A DNA stretch of 64,000 bases, from NCBI RefSeq assembly GCF_001522545.3, contig NC_031770.1, positions 8,596,044 through 8,660,043 of the forward strand, written 5' to 3'. Position numbers and translations under genes: made by a program. Of the stretch, positions 15,290 to 28,739 are shown one piece after another (the first letter of the stretch is position 1; each line of letters opens with the position of its first letter). The stretch comes from Parus major. Its lineage: Eukaryota > Chordata > Aves > Passeriformes > Paridae. The notes beneath the pieces were generated by a model. It was not told the DNA's origin. It was given only the letters and a program-made list of their open reading frames with translations, and ran no database searches.

Positions 15290-15660
15290 CACATGTTTAG
15301 AAAAAATTTTGATTACAAGCGGTGATTAATTGATCACATACAGCGCGCGTGCTTTGGAATTACTGTGAATAGAATTGCATTGAAAACATCCTAACAAGGA
15401 CATCCCCAAATATTTGAAAACAGGCAGAGCTGCAAAATGAATGCTGAATGTCATTCAAAGCTGATAATAACCATCAGTCAGTGCCAGTAAACAAACAAAC
15501 AAAACCTTTTGGGTTAACAATTATTGAAAGAGTTTTAAATTGCTGATTACTATTGTAATATCTGAGATGGAGAACAGCTGAATTTCTGCATGCTAAGAAG
15601 AGCTTGCTCAAGTAGCAAGGATCATTTTGCATATGAGCAGTTTTTACTCCTTTGTGGTGC
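15290..15660. promoter_or_regulatory. Candidate conserved non-coding element
   Basis: Unique sequence with GTGATTAATTGATCAC (paired homeodomain half-sites in a near-palindrome, about 15323-15338), then CAGCGCGCGTGC, and AACAATTATTG further on. No open frame. Function inferred. Confidence 0.3.
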
Positions 15661-17570
15661 ATTAGTACATATACCTAAGGAAGAAATCAAAACTGTATGC
15701 CCATATCTAATAGGAAACACAAAAGCAAAGGACTGTCAATGTTGAGAACTTTTCTCTTTTTCCAGTAGACAAGGAAATAGGCCCATGTTTCTCTGTGTAA
15801 TTTTTAAAAAAAGTTGATATTCCAGTTCATATGAAATTAACAGAAAATTCCCAAAGCTCAATAGAAATGAAGTCTCTCTGAACCAAACTAAAAAACCAAA
15901 TAACACCAAAACGAAGAAACCCACAGAGGTAAAATGGGAGCAATGAGAGATGCTGCTGGGCAGCTGGCAACCAAAACAACCACTTTAAACATCAATAACT
16001 CTCTCCCCAAGAGCAGGAAGGAGATTTATACTCACATCAAGGCAGGGAGCCTGGTTCTCAGGCCTCCTTTGCCATGGACACACCTTCCTACCCATTGGGC
16101 AGAGCTGTGGGACATGAGGCATGGGCCGCATGGAGGTCTGTTCAGTGAAGATAAGATGGCAGTAAAACCCCAGAGGTGGCAGGAAAACACTTGGATATGG
16201 CCTTCCTGAGCATTTTAGGGCACCAAGAGCCCAGATTCCTACCCCTGATGGAAGGAAAGAGGAAGGGCAGAGAAAAGGTCTACTAGATGTGAAGAGAAGA
16301 AGCAAGGCACAGGGAGCAGTGACTCCACAGTCTCTTACTCCTAAGGAGAAGCCTTGTGCTGTCTCAGGGTGTCATTTCCAAGCTTGGTCCCTGTCAGGAC
16401 TGCAAGGCAGGCTACCTATGGTAAAGGGTCAGGGCTGCAGGCAAAGGGATAATTTATTGACAGCAACTGGGAGCAGTCATCTCCCTTGGTCCCAGTGCCC
16501 AACCATTCTGGGAGAAGGACTTGTACCTTCCCTATACCAGGTACCAAGACCCACTTCATCCACACTGTTGTCCAGTATGACATTTAGATATCACAGTCTC
16601 TGGCAGAGAACAACAGAAATTAAAGGATTAAATAAAGCCTTACTTGCAGCCCTCCTATCCAGCAAGGTTTCTGCAGAGACAGAAAAATATTAATATAGGA
16701 AGGAAAAATCACTGATTATTTCCCTGTCTTTTCCAGTCTGCTTTGTATCACTTTGTGTTGGGATCAATCGTAACTCAGGGCCCCATACAAATAATTCCAG
16801 AAGCAAATAGGTAAACTGCCAGCCTGAAGTCACAGTAGAGCAAGATCACAAAAAGCTTGAAAAGGTTAATAAGCTTGAATAAGCTTCCAGCTCATGTGGT
16901 CTTCATGAAAATCACCCCTGGTCACTAAGGAACTAGCTGTGTCCACCTCTCAGATGTTAATCTGAGGCCTTATGGAAGGCAAGGGAAGGTCTTTTGGGGG
17001 TTTGTTTCTCAGGCCTTCATTTTTTATTATTTTATTTTGTTTCAGTTTTTAAAGAGATGGTGTGGTCTAGACCAGCAATTTAACCTGCTAGGGAAAAAAA
17101 AAATCTGGAGCAGCTACCCCATCTGAAAACAACCTAGAAGTTAACAAGGAAATGTGAATTGGCCCACATAGGCTTCTTGCAAAAACAAATATCATCAGAC
17201 TAATAGAGGATACTCTATCTATATGATATCATAACAGCCTGTACAGAAAAATCAATATAACTTCAGTAAACTTTTATCACATTCTCATAAGCAAGTCAAG
17301 AAAACATGGTCATGATAGAACTATTTTGGGTTAAGTGTAAGACTATTTCTTAAAGCCATTTCCAGAAAGGTGCTGTCTACAGCTTCTGATTGCAATAGCA
17401 GCTGCATTCTCCAGGAGCAGTCCCAGCCCTGGAATTCAGTTCTCAAACTAATAGCACAGAATACATGGAATTTGCAAAGACACAAGGCTGAGAGGGGCTT
17501 TATGGACAGGATTAGAACACAAAACTGCAGGAGCAGCTTGAAGGTGATACAACAAAATTCAGTGAGGACA

Positions 17571-17690
17571 AATCACAGAATCACAGAATATTCTGTGTTG
17601 GAAGAGACCCACAAGGTCATCATCAAGTCAAGACTTAAGTGAATGGCCTGTACAGGATTCTAATCCATGACCAAAATGAAAGGATCTGCA
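17571..17690 (-). mobile_element. CR1 LINE 3' terminal fragment
   Basis: Plus-strand AATCACAGAATCACAGAATA followed by TTCTGTGTTGGAAGAGACCC and ACAAGGTCATCATCAAGTC is the reversed 3' terminus of an avian CR1, including two copies of the short terminal repeat. The far edge near 17690 is approximate because similarity fades. Confidence 0.8.
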
Positions 17691-18239
17691 TTTTGCCCTA
17701 AGGATGCAATAGTAAGACCACAGAACCCTCCTTCTCCAGGCAAATCCTCTGATTTAAACCCTGTTGTTTCACAAGAATTTACTTAGTTTAGGGCATCTTG
17801 AAGAAGGGATTCTTCACCCCACTCCCAGCAACAATTTAGAAAAATAATTTGCTTACCCAGTAACAAAAACAAACCAAAAAAAAACCACCCTACTTCTCAA
17901 TCGCAACGACATGGAGCAAGAAGGGGAATGTTAGTGGACTCATAGGAGGGAAAAAAATAAGCTCCTACTCTCTTCCCATTGTTTTCAGCCATCTGGTGTC
18001 TGCTAATTCCCACTCAGCTGGCTGGTCTCATGGACTGCCATGGTCTGCCTGTGCCACAGGGGCTCTGAAACTCTCCTGGAGGAGTGTTCTGCTCCCCAGC
18101 AGTGGCAGCTTATCGCTACACCCTGGGATTTAAGCATGTTTATTATGCATGTAGGCTCTGCTCCGTGCCTCCTGGTAGATGGAGACATACCCCAGTCCCT
18201 TCGGATAGGTTTCCTTTGTAGAGCAGGCAAGAGGTAGAC

Positions 18240-18560
18240 TTGTGGCAAATAACATTACTCGTAAGTAATTTTCCCTTACTTTATATAAGCAAATGCCTTT
18301 GATATACAACAATCCCCGACATGTTCAGGTTACATGCTTATTTTAAGATCTTTTGTTTACTTTATGATCTTCATAGGTCATTGACATCCCATTTAGCTCT
18401 GGTGACCCTGTTTATACAATCGCAATATACATTAAAAAGCGTTCCTTTGGATAACATTAACATTCTTGATCTTAATCCATCACATGGGCTAACAATAGCT
18501 CCAGCTCAGATGTGTACGTAGCTGTTAAAAGCTTTAATGTAAAATCCAATACACATATCG
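18240..18560. promoter_or_regulatory. Candidate conserved non-coding element
   Basis: Unique AT-rich block with CCTTTGATATAC and CCTTTGGATAAC, which are TCF/SOX-like words, and scattered ATTAAC motifs. Unlike its flanks it lacks repeats and long open frames. Conservation not tested. Confidence 0.25.
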
Positions 18561-21500
18561 AGTGGGAGAGGCCTGATCAAACAGATTGGCTTTCTTTTTT
18601 CCATTCTAAGTGGTAGAGGATCCAGAACTATGTAAACTCTTCCAAAATGCACTGCAGGACCCCTCCAGCCACCACTCAGTGCAATTAGATTGGCTGAAAA
18701 AATGTGGCTTTTCCTCCCCCCTCATTCATCTCCAGCACATGACACTGCTGCTGGAGCAGTCAGCCACCTCCAGGAGCTTTCATTCCTGCAGTTCTCCCAC
18801 TTCCCCAAAAACATGAGTCAGTGCCAGCCTGGTATTTAACAATCTCTCCTGGCAGAGGAGCTCAGTTTGCCTGCTATCAACCTGAGGGCTGCAGTTTCTC
18901 TCACCTGATGGGCCAGGAGTGCCCACTAGCAATTTAATTGGGAAGTTATGCTGCCTGCCATGAATTTATTGACTTACCTGATACTTCTGTGCTGTTGTCT
19001 GCCACATTGCCCACCTGATGTGGGATACACTCTGAGGCCATTGTAGGATCTGAGGTGAGAGCAAATTCTGGACTTCCCCAAAAACTGCCACATCCCAAAG
19101 ATTTTTTTTAAAAAGCAGCCTAAAATGTACCCCACACCTCCTGAAAATCCCGTGAATGGAGCTCAGGGATGGGAAAGCAAAGGAATATGTCAAGTAACTC
19201 GTGCAGGAAACCAGCAGGTTCTACAAGAAAATCAACCAGGACAGCTTAAAGCCACCCAGAAAGCAAACATGGTCTTGAATGCTGAGGCAGTGGTGGACCT
19301 TGGGTGACATCATGGGACCTGTGTCAAGTATGAAATTGAGAAAGACCATGATAAGGAGAGTTGGATATTTTTCCTTTGCTGGGCCTGGTGATAATAAACA
19401 AGAGATCATTATACAGTTTTAATACACAAAACATTCTGCTTTTTTTGCTTTTTTTGGTTGTGTCTGACTGAATGCACAGAGTCCAAAGAGCACCATGCAA
19501 AGCAGCTTTTGGTCCTTTTGGGTGTTTTGGTCTATTCCAGGTTTGTCTATTTCTGTGTAGGTAAAGAACAGAGCCTGGTGACCTTACAAGGTCTCCTCCA
19601 GCATCGTGTGCCATGACTTCTTCAATGCTGCTTCTGTAGCAGCTCCTATCTACTTGAGAAATATCCAAATTTTAAGCATGGAGGCCACAAACTATGGCTG
19701 TACCTTAGAACACGATGACCCTTCTTTTTGCCTTGTTTTCTCTTCCTCCACAGGTTCAAAAAATGACATTTTGGCAGGCACATGAATGTTTTTTGGGCTC
19801 AGCCCATATTTCCCAGGAGACTGGGTTCAGTTGCAGGGTAAAAGAAACAAAAAGTACTAATAAAACATCTGACACAGTTGCCATGACACACCAAAGGCAG
19901 GATGAATACGCTGAAGAGGACATGTCACATGAGGAGAAGGGAGAGCAGGAGGCTGGGAGAGCAGCTGAGAGAGCCAGGCGACACGTCCTTGGGTCAGATG
20001 GTCACCACAACAGCTCTGGCACCTTTGAGCTGTGCCAGCTGTCCTGCTGCCAGACCCTCTGTCATGTCTCTGATTCCTGAGGAACAGGAAAAATATTTGG
20101 GAAATTCATCATGAGGGCTGCCTGCCAAAGCTGGGTTGCAGAGGGAGACTGCCAGCTGCACTAGCACCTTTGCATGTCCCACCTAGCAATGAACAGAGCT
20201 CCTGAAACAAGATCCTGGGGCTGTAAAGCAAAAGGGGAGATGATATCACACAGAGGTCTCCCTGCTTATAAGTGACCAATTGTTTTCTCTCTATCTGTAT
20301 TTGTTGGCTTTATATGCCTGTGTTCCTTCTGAGTGCAAACTAAACCTTTTTTCAAGGCTCACAATATTAAAATTTTAATTAAAATCAGACCTCTAATTAA
20401 AAAAAAATTAAATATTAAATTCTAAGTGAGTGAAAAGTGAATAAAGCGAATTCTTCTAACTCTGAATTAGAAAGTAAACTTCCATCTTGTCAGAACTGTA
20501 GGTTCAAATGGTGAGTGAGCAAACAAAGGGTAAATTTATAAAATTCGTCAGGGTGCAGTTTGCTCAGTGATGTGGTGCCAAGGGACAGAAACACAGGGGT
20601 GGATGTCTGTGTGCATCATGCCAGAGGGTCAGCTCTGCATGCATGTGTGTGCTGTGGATGCAGGGACTCGTAGCTTGTCCCCAGCATGGTGCTGGTGCCT
20701 GGGAGGTGCTGCAGCAGTTCTGCCTTATTCCCAGCTGCCAGTACCCCTCCAGCTTACCAAGCCATTTGGGATCAGAGTGCTTTATTCATTTGTCATTCCC
20801 TCAGATGGACAGCTTATAGGATGTGTGTCATCTCTCCCAGAGCAAATTGAGACTCACATTTTACAAAGGGAAAGCTTCCCTGAGTTCAGACACAGCTTTT
20901 TTGGGGTATTTTTTTGCACTTGGTGGTGCATCAAGAAGCAAAAGAGCTCTACTGCAGTTCCTCAGTGGCAGGCCCAGGCTGCCAGGAGGGTGAAGCATGG
21001 CAAGGACATCCTTTTGGAGCAAACATTGCAGAGGCAGACTTCAGCACAAATTCCAGGAGCTACCCCAGTGTGCCTGTGGAAGTTCAGAACGGGGGTGAAG
21101 TGAGAGGACAACAGAAGAACCCCTCGGTTTCACTCCAGAAATAAGGTTTGTCTGATGTCCACAGAGAGGTTCAGGTTTTGGACAAATCCAGAGCTCAAAC
21201 ACAGCTTTTGTGGGGTGGGAAATGAACCTGACAGTTTTGCTTTGCCAAAACCACATTTTAAAATGCTGTAAACTGATTTCACACAGCTCTCTTCAACACC
21301 TTTGAGCTGCCTGAACCACCACATTATTTAAGCTCTCACTCACCCTGTCCTCTGTGGTTCAAATGCCATCAGACAAAATAAACAACCCAATACTGAAAGA
21401 TTTCCCCTGCTTCACATGAGAAAGGAAGAGCAGCAAATCCCTGCAGCATCTGGCTCCTACTTTCTGCTAAGCTCTGGGGCAGTTTTACCCATGGCATTTC

Positions 21501-22194
21501 TCCTAAGGAAGGTGTGACCAGTGGTGGAAGAGCTCTTTATAAATCTGCAGCCACTCCCCCTGAGTCCACCCCCTCAGCAAGCTGAGCTCTCTGAAGCACC
21601 AATTTCTATTTCCAGCCTCGGCAGCTATGCATAAACCCAGCTGCACCTTGAGGAAAGAGGGCTGTCTAGAAGCGAGCAAACGTCCTCCAAGATGTTTTCA
21701 GCTGGTGAAACAAAGCTACAGGAAGAGCCTGGGTGTGGCACCGCAGTTTTTGCCTGTCGTTTCAGATATTTATGCTGGGATACAATTGTTATGTCTCCCA
21801 TCCCAGCTTCTCCTTCTGCTCACTACTACAGGGAGCAGCATTAGGATGGCACTGTGCTCTACTGCGATAATAATGAAGATGTCACTAATTCACCATTTCG
21901 ACTTCACTGCCTATAAAACAGGGGGAGGAAATGGGCTGTGAGCATGATAAGGAGCAAACCCTGGTTTGAACACAAATATGCTTGGGAGCTGGGAGGAGAA
22001 AGAAGAAATTAAAGAAAGTATTTTTTCCAGTCATGAGGCATTGCAGTGAATGTGCAGGATGGAGCCATGACCACCAGCTACAGGAGCAGATCCCCCCAAA
22101 ACTGGCCAGATTGGACATGTCTCTGATATTTCAGGCCTTCTAATGTTTCTGGGATCCCAAATGAAGAAATTACTGAAGGAAGTATTTACAGCAC

Positions 22195-22729
22195 CATAGA
22201 ATATTCTGAATTGGAAGGGGCCCATAAGAATCATCCAGGTCCAATTCCTGGTCCTGCATAGAACGGTCCCAAGATTCCCACCATAAACCTGAGAATGTTG
22301 CCCAAATGTTCCTTGGACTCTGTCAGGTTTGGTGCTGTGACCACTTCCCTGGGGAGCCTATTCCAGTGCCCAGCACCCCCTGGGTAAAGAATCTTTCCAA
22401 ATATCCAGCCTAAACCCCATTCATGCCATTCCCTCAGGTTCTGTCACTGAAAAGAGGTCAGTGTCTTCCCCTCCTCTTCCCCTTGTGAGGAAGATGGATG
22501 TTAGGTCTCACCTCAGTCCTCTCTTTCCCAGTCTGAACAAACCAAGTTACCTCAGCTGCTCCTTGTGTGACTTCCCCTCCAGACTCTTCACCATCTTTGT
22601 AGCCCTTGTTTGAATGCTCTCCAGTAGCTTTATATCTTTTTTTATGTTGTGGTGCCCAAAACTACATACACGTAGAAGGTAATATTTAAATCTCAGCCTC
22701 TCCTTAAAGCCCCAGTGGAACAAAGACAC
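22195..22729 (-). mobile_element. CR1 LINE 3' end with reverse-transcriptase tail remnant
   Basis: The minus-strand frame at 22547-22729 contains FGHHNIKKDIKLLESIQ and RATKMVKSLEGKSHKEQLR. These match the C-terminal end of the CR1 reverse transcriptase (typical FWAPQ-KKDI-LLE-IQ-RATK). Towards 22195 the plus strand carries the reversed CR1 3' UTR, with CCCTGGGGAGCCTATTCCAG and CATAGAATATTCTGAATTGG. Frame breaks separate the protein remnant from the 3' UTR. It is a 5'-truncated dead copy of about 0.5 kb, the usual CR1 outcome. Confidence 0.9.
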
Positions 22730-23689
22730 CTTTCCCTAAAACTTCCTAGACTTTTTCAGAGGATGTGAGTACTCCTGTTTGGGGAGGGAGGGAAAACTCA
22801 GTCCTCAAGACTGGCTCTGGTCAAGCCTCAAGCTCAGATCTAGGACAGATCAAAGAACTGGTTTTGGGTCCCAGTAAATGATATTAAACTGCCTGTATGG
22901 AGACAAACAATTGCATTAGAATAGGCTGAGAGCCACATCTCTCTCTTTTCAATATCATCCAAGTTAGGATATTCACCTGTAAACTAAGAGATATGGATTA
23001 AGGCTGATGCTCCCAAGTAAATGTTCAAGTTCTCTCTGAGAAGAGCTGTGACAGTGGGACTGCTGAGGCCAAACCCAAGATCCCTCCATCCACCTTCCTT
23101 GGATCCCACAGCCAGGAAGGGCTTTTGAGAGCTGGCTAGGGTGCATGGAGTGAGAGGCCCTATTCTCTACCTCACCTTGGAGGTCTGCTCTAAAAATAAA
23201 ACACCTTTGCAAATGCCTCCGGCATTTCCTGAAGCTCCCTAGAACTTGCCAAATTTCCTCAAGGTTTTCTGGGGAATCCCAAATTCACCAAGGCTGCTCA
23301 AGCCTAGGAGTGTGAAATCTTATTTTCCAGTTCTTTGCTCAAATTTAATGAACCATCCCCTGTGTAACCTCCCTTGGAGAACATTTTGAAGCCCCATGTA
23401 CTTCCCTCCCCCTCCACAGCCAACACAGCCAGCATCTGGCAGGAACCCCAGCGTTTATCTTCCCAAACTGGGCTGTGAGCACTTGGTTACACGAGTCACG
23501 CACAAGTTACGCCGTACCCTGGCAGTGGAGGAAAAGCCACCGAGAGAAGAGAGAGGTACAACAAGGGCATCAATTCTGCTGCTTCCTCAGCAAGAAATTG
23601 CTAGAGAGCAATTTGAGCCAAACCTGAGCCACTGTTCAGGCTGAAGAGATTCTGGGAAGCTCCATGAATCTGCCCCTAAAATAATGCTC

Positions 23690-23940
23690 TATTTCCCCCC
23701 CTAACTATTACTGGCTAATTAAGTGAACTTCAGCATACAGCATGTCTTTGCTGCTGTTGTTATTTTCTGCATTACTATTTTTTTGGGTAAGATATACTTA
23801 GGGAAAACACTAGAGATCTCAATTAAGCAGCTGGGTGACTTATAAATATATATTTATGTTTGAAGCCTAAGTGGCCATTGGCTTCCCTACTGTTTTACTT
23901 AGCTAACAAAACAACTCTATCAAAGTAAGTATTATTCCAA
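23690..23940. promoter_or_regulatory. Candidate conserved non-coding element
   Basis: Unique sequence with GGCTAATTAAGTG and CTCAATTAAGCAGC (NKX/homeodomain-like cores), plus TATAAATATATATTTATG. No repeat origin is evident. Function inferred. Confidence 0.25.
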
Positions 23941-25240
23941 AACCCAACTTCCTGCACAGAATGCTCCCATGTGCTCCATCAGTCTGCTTCTCTGATGAAC
24001 TACATCGTTTCTTATAAACTGTCCATGGCCCATAAATTTCCAAGCATAAAGGCTATTACTGTGCTGTGCAAATCTGCTGAGAATTTTATCCTTATAACTT
24101 CATTTCATTTGGGTGCAAATGAGTTTGGTAAGAAAGTTGATCTGCAAACTTTTTCCCCCCCTGTCCTCTGCTTTTGAGCTTGTTTTGATAAGTAATATTT
24201 ATTTGATTTAGACTTGAGGTGGGCTTTGTTTTGACTGATTTCAGTTGGACTGCCTCTGCCTCAAACTGGCTTGCTTTAATAAAGGAAAAAAACAACTTCT
24301 CAAACATTTCTTTCCCCAAAAGCTTAAAAACAAAATTCACAATAAAAGATGGATGAAAATCGAGCAAATTGGGGTTTGGGCCCCCTACTAGATAAATATT
24401 ACAAATCTACTCTCTTTTGTAATCCAGAGAGAAGACTCCTACATGTATTCCAGTATTGGAGCAATAACTGCTTCATAAAAATCCCTTATTTTTCTGGACC
24501 AGGCCACAGGGTGGTGGAAAATTGAGGATATTTTTATTTTTTTTTGGTGTGTGCATGCAGATGAAAACCTCTTACAAATGTTTTGCTCATTTTTAGCTCT
24601 CACAATTGCCTGTTTATGTTAGGACTTCTGTTGTCACATGTAGTGGATAGATCTTCAAACAAATTGTAGTCTCTCTGTCCACCAAGCAGAAAAATGACTA
24701 GATTTTGCCATCAGGTGCAGCACGAGGCTTGTGTTTTCCCTGGCTTAATTCCAATTTCCATAACAATACAAATTAGACTTGCTCAAGGCCATCGAAGGAG
24801 TGGGGGCATGGGGGAGAAGATGAAATAAGCCATAACTCTCATGGCTTTCTTCCTCCAAGCCCCAAAAGCAGTCAATCACAAGCAATATGAAAAAAAAAAA
24901 AAATAATAATTTGCAGAGGGACATTTTGATATCTTGATTCTGGAGACTTCTTGACTACCTTGTACTAATTTCATTATGCTCAATTTAAGGGCCTTTTTAT
25001 TGATAGATACCCCAGGAAATATGACTTGGAAACAGCATGCTACCTTGGGATATCACCAACCATTTGACATTGGGGAACTAAAACAAAAACAGATGTTTTA
25101 GGAAATAAGCAGCTTGAATATATCACTCATAAACCAATTAAAACTTTCTGTAGCAAGTTGACATTTCCCATGAAGCAAGCAATGGGAGTAAACTCAAATC
25201 AGTTGGCTGTGAGAGCTACGAAGCAATTCCCAGCCACAGA

Positions 25241-25269
25241 TTTTTTGTTTTGTTTTGTTTTGTTTTTTC
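25241..25269. repeat. (TTTTG)n microsatellite
   Basis: Four to five tandem TTTTG units flanked by T runs. Simple repeat with no associated feature. Confidence 0.9.
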
Positions 25270-25689
25270 TTTTTAGTTTTTTTTAACTGCTTTGAAAATG
25301 ATGTTTGGATTTTAAAAAATAAAAGTGTGATAAAGAAGCAGTCTCACCTTGTCACTCTCAAACCCAGAATCTGTCTTTTCACCTTCACACTTCCCATTCA
25401 TTGCTCATTAAGCAAACAGTGAGATATTCCCGCTATTGTTCGTGTCTTGGCAGAGAGTCTCCATGATTTCAGGTCCAAATGCACTCCAAAATAAGGCATG
25501 AAAATTGTTTCTGTTTGTTTCAGGTATTTAGTTAAAATTAGTTTGTGTGTTCTTGAGAGTACAGAGGAAAAAGAACATTTTGAGGAGTTGTTTTCTTATT
25601 TTAAGCTTTTAAAAATTCCATCCTTCATTCTATTTTTTTTTTCCCCTGGATATTTTGTTTTAAAATTTTATTTTGCAAAGGCAAGCAAA

Positions 25690-25775
25690 AACATCTAAGC
25701 ACATGCTTAACTTTAAACATTAAAAAGTCAATGGGATTTAAGCATGTGTTTAAAGGCAAACATATGCTTTAGAGC
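25690..25775. mobile_element. Possible ancient MITE-like inverted repeat
   Basis: CACATGCTTAA (25700-25710) is answered by TTAAGCATGTG (25738-25748) across AAAGTCAATGGGATT, with a further related CATATGCTT at 25761. This resembles a palindromic 'agcatgtg / tcaatggga' repeat seen in sauropsid genomes. I cannot name the family with certainty. The copy is short and diverged. Confidence 0.4.
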
Positions 25776-25779
25776 TCTA

Positions 25780-26560
25780 CTGAATAGGAATGGTTTATTG
25801 AATCAAGGCTATAGACAGGTTAATAAAATGGGTTAATATATGCAATCGGGAAACAAAAATTAAACAACATGTTTCTGGAATATTAGTGTTATAAGCATTG
25901 TCTCGTTCTAGCTCAGTTCCCTAAATTGCTATTGGATTTGTAATGTCCTTGACACTGTCTCTCTCTCGTTTCTTGAAGAAATGCAGATTATTGTACTAGA
26001 TTATAATCAGCTGGCTAAAATACAGCTCAAAGCTTATGATTCTATCCAGAGCAATTCAGGACAAAACAATCTTACTTCAAAAGGTGTTTATTCACCAAAA
26101 CTCATTTTCAAAGAAAATCTGCCAAATCTTTTCCACTGACACATACCTGTAATTCCCTCTGTATAAATATTCATGTGCTGTGATAAGAAATAGAAAACAT
26201 TGTGTTGTTTTTCAATATTTACTCCAGAACTAGTTCCAAGAAGGTGCTTATTGTACGACAAAAAATAGGAGTTTACACTCCCATCAAAGGTTTCTTCTAA
26301 ATAGATCATAAAATCCATTGTGAATATTTAAGCCAGGAGTAATAACACGGTGTCATATATACTCACACAGTATAATGCAGTAACACTCTGCATTTTGACA
26401 TCTGCCCAGACAGATGTTTAGAACAAAGTTCCTCAGATTCTTTTCTTTTTTTTTTTTTTAAGTTGTATGGAAAAGAATCTGGGAATCATCTTTTATATCG
26501 AAGCTACTTACTACAATTTAACTGTCAACAGATTAATTAATTTAAATGTAGTCTTGCTGT
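25780..26560. promoter_or_regulatory. Candidate conserved non-coding block
   Basis: Non-repetitive AT-rich DNA apart from a T run at about 26.45 kb. Includes TAGATTATAATCAGC and GATTAATTAATTTAAATG, which hold clustered homeodomain sites. No gene. Conservation not tested. Confidence 0.25.
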
Positions 26561-28563
26561 GGGAGCCAAAATCTCACATAAACCCTGAACAAAAAAAAAA
26601 AAAAAAACAAAGAGAAAAAGAATAGCCTCTCAGCAACATCCTGACCTTGGGACATATATGCATTTATACACATAAATAGAAGGATGTAGGATTCCCTTTT
26701 ACACAATCCATAGGATACACACAGAGTAAATGTCTAAAATCCAACAATTCACCTTTCTGCTGTTATCTCATCATCTTCAGCACAGGCAAGAGCAGCACTG
26801 ACAGTCAACAGATATTTTCCCACTATATTCCTTCACAATGACTACATTAATTAGTAGTTACTAATTATTTTGCCCCTAGCAACACTGCTGATAAATTTCA
26901 AGGCATATATTTATTTAAAGTAGTTGCAGAGGGATCTCTTTTTATAACCCTACATCTTGTGATTTCTGGGGTTTAGATCCATGTTGAAACATGCACATGA
27001 CCACATGCTGACTGCCAAATTCGTTGTAATGTAGAGCATGTTTCAGGGATAGTCCTTTAAACATAGTTAGCAGGATTTTTTTTCAGGGCTTGCTGGTTGG
27101 ATTGTTTATTATGAAGATTTGTCAGGCAGCACAGTTAAGTTAATCAGTAACCAATAAAGTTCAGAGATATATAAACAGGTTGATTTATTGCTCACAAAGA
27201 TTTTTGGCTTCTCAACGGGAACTCATGAAAACCTGTTGCTATGGTTACTTTGGAAACTGATACCTTTTTTTTTACCCTACTAATATATAGGAATTTGAGA
27301 GAGGTGCCTATCACTCCCAGGGATCTATATGCAATTTTTTATTATTATTATTATTTTTAACTTTTTACTTTTAAATTTATTTCTTAATTTTAGCCATGCA
27401 AATATGCAAATAACTCAAAACTTTCTTTGTTTCAAAATCTCTGTGCTGACTCCAAGTTTTCCTAACACTGGGAGAGTCATATCTCCTTTTGTGTCCCTGC
27501 CTTATTTATCATCTTTGTAATCTCCACCAAAAATCAATCAGACCACATCATTTTAAAAACAAAGGTGCCAGCCAAAGGATACTCACATGTTGTTGCACTG
27601 ACATCTTCTCCAGCATGTAAATCCAAAAGAAGAAAATCACAGTGTTAAATATACTTAAAACTGGATGCAAACTCTTCTGCTGGGTTTTTTTTTTGTGGGG
27701 TCTTTTCACTGTTTGTTTTTTGCTATATTTTTTTTAATCCTACTGAACTTATTACCCAACCTCACTGGTGAGTATGATGCAAGTATTTTTTCCTCTAGCT
27801 GCTGTCATGATCACCTCTGTGCTGAGCATGCAGTTTAACTTTGGCTTGGGCTGGCTGGAATATGCATTGCACATGATTTTCCAAAAGGCTGGTGTGATTG
27901 GTCTCCCAGGGTTCAACAGAGACACAGTAAAGATTTCAAAAGCTGCAGTGGTCTCCATAGCCTTACTGCTGTATTTTGGGGGGTGATTTTTGGGCACCTG
28001 AATTTACACTTGGGATGTAAGGTCTTGCTGGCATTTAGGGTCAGTGTGGAAACTGGACCAGGATCACACCTGTTCACTCTGTGTGTACCAGCAATATTTG
28101 GTTATCATCAAAAATCATCTACTTTCCTCCAAAAAACAGCTCCTGAGCCAACTGGACATTTGGCCCAAGCTGTTAACCAAACTCCCACTCAGGTTTGTAC
28201 CAGAAATAAAGGTTGTGTATTCCAGCCCTTGCCAGGGCTCCAGAGGAGGTGGAGATGGAGCTGAACCGCTCACTCTGCTCTGGATTCAGCCTATAAAACC
28301 ATTAGCAGTGTCACCCTGCATATTGATTACCAAATAAATGATGGCCATGTGTGACTTGGGAGGCTAAAGGTACTCTCTATCAAGGTGTTCTGATGACATC
28401 ATCATAAACCCAGAGGGCAAAGCTCAGCCAGTTTATGATGTCACCAGAAGGCTTCTCCAGGTTGCTGCCACAGTTCATGGTCAATATTTTCTGTAACAGA
28501 GAGGCATATGCACCTACACCCCACTGGCCTTCTTTTCATGTCTATATTCAACTAAATGTATAT

Positions 28564-28567
<4 letters not shown>

Positions 28568-28603
<36 letters not shown>
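28568..28603. repeat. (AT)n microsatellite
   Basis: 36 bases of strict AT alternation. It starts a longer AT-rich low-complexity zone that runs to about 29.08 kb. Confidence 0.95.
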
Positions 28604-28606
<3 letters not shown>

Positions 28607-28739
28607 AATAACCCCAAATAAATAGGTTTTTTTTTTATTTTTCATATATTGCATATACTGTGTGTGTACTTTTAACATGCATATCAAATTTTCATTTATA
28701 TTTTTATATTATTTTTTGTGTATAAATAAAAATTATATA

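Larger units (their letters stand above)
1..17570. other. Gene desert downstream of MEIS1, distal part
   Basis: No supportable gene on either strand. The longest open frames (123-193 codons near 1-1.8 kb, 134 codons at 9.0-9.4 kb) overlap one another on opposite strands, lack splice context and show no family similarity. Contents seen: a candidate conserved block at 2.3-2.8 kb, a TG/TA/CA palindrome at 6.88 kb, a TTTGCATA array at 13.1 kb, a poly(A) tract at 14.26 kb and a candidate element at 15.3-15.7 kb. No recognisable transposon. Confidence 0.7.

Noticed and set aside
20567..21103. 178-codon plus-strand frame in the desert
   Set aside because: No domain, no splice partners, and opposite-strand frames overlap it; a frame of this length is expected somewhere in 64 kb.
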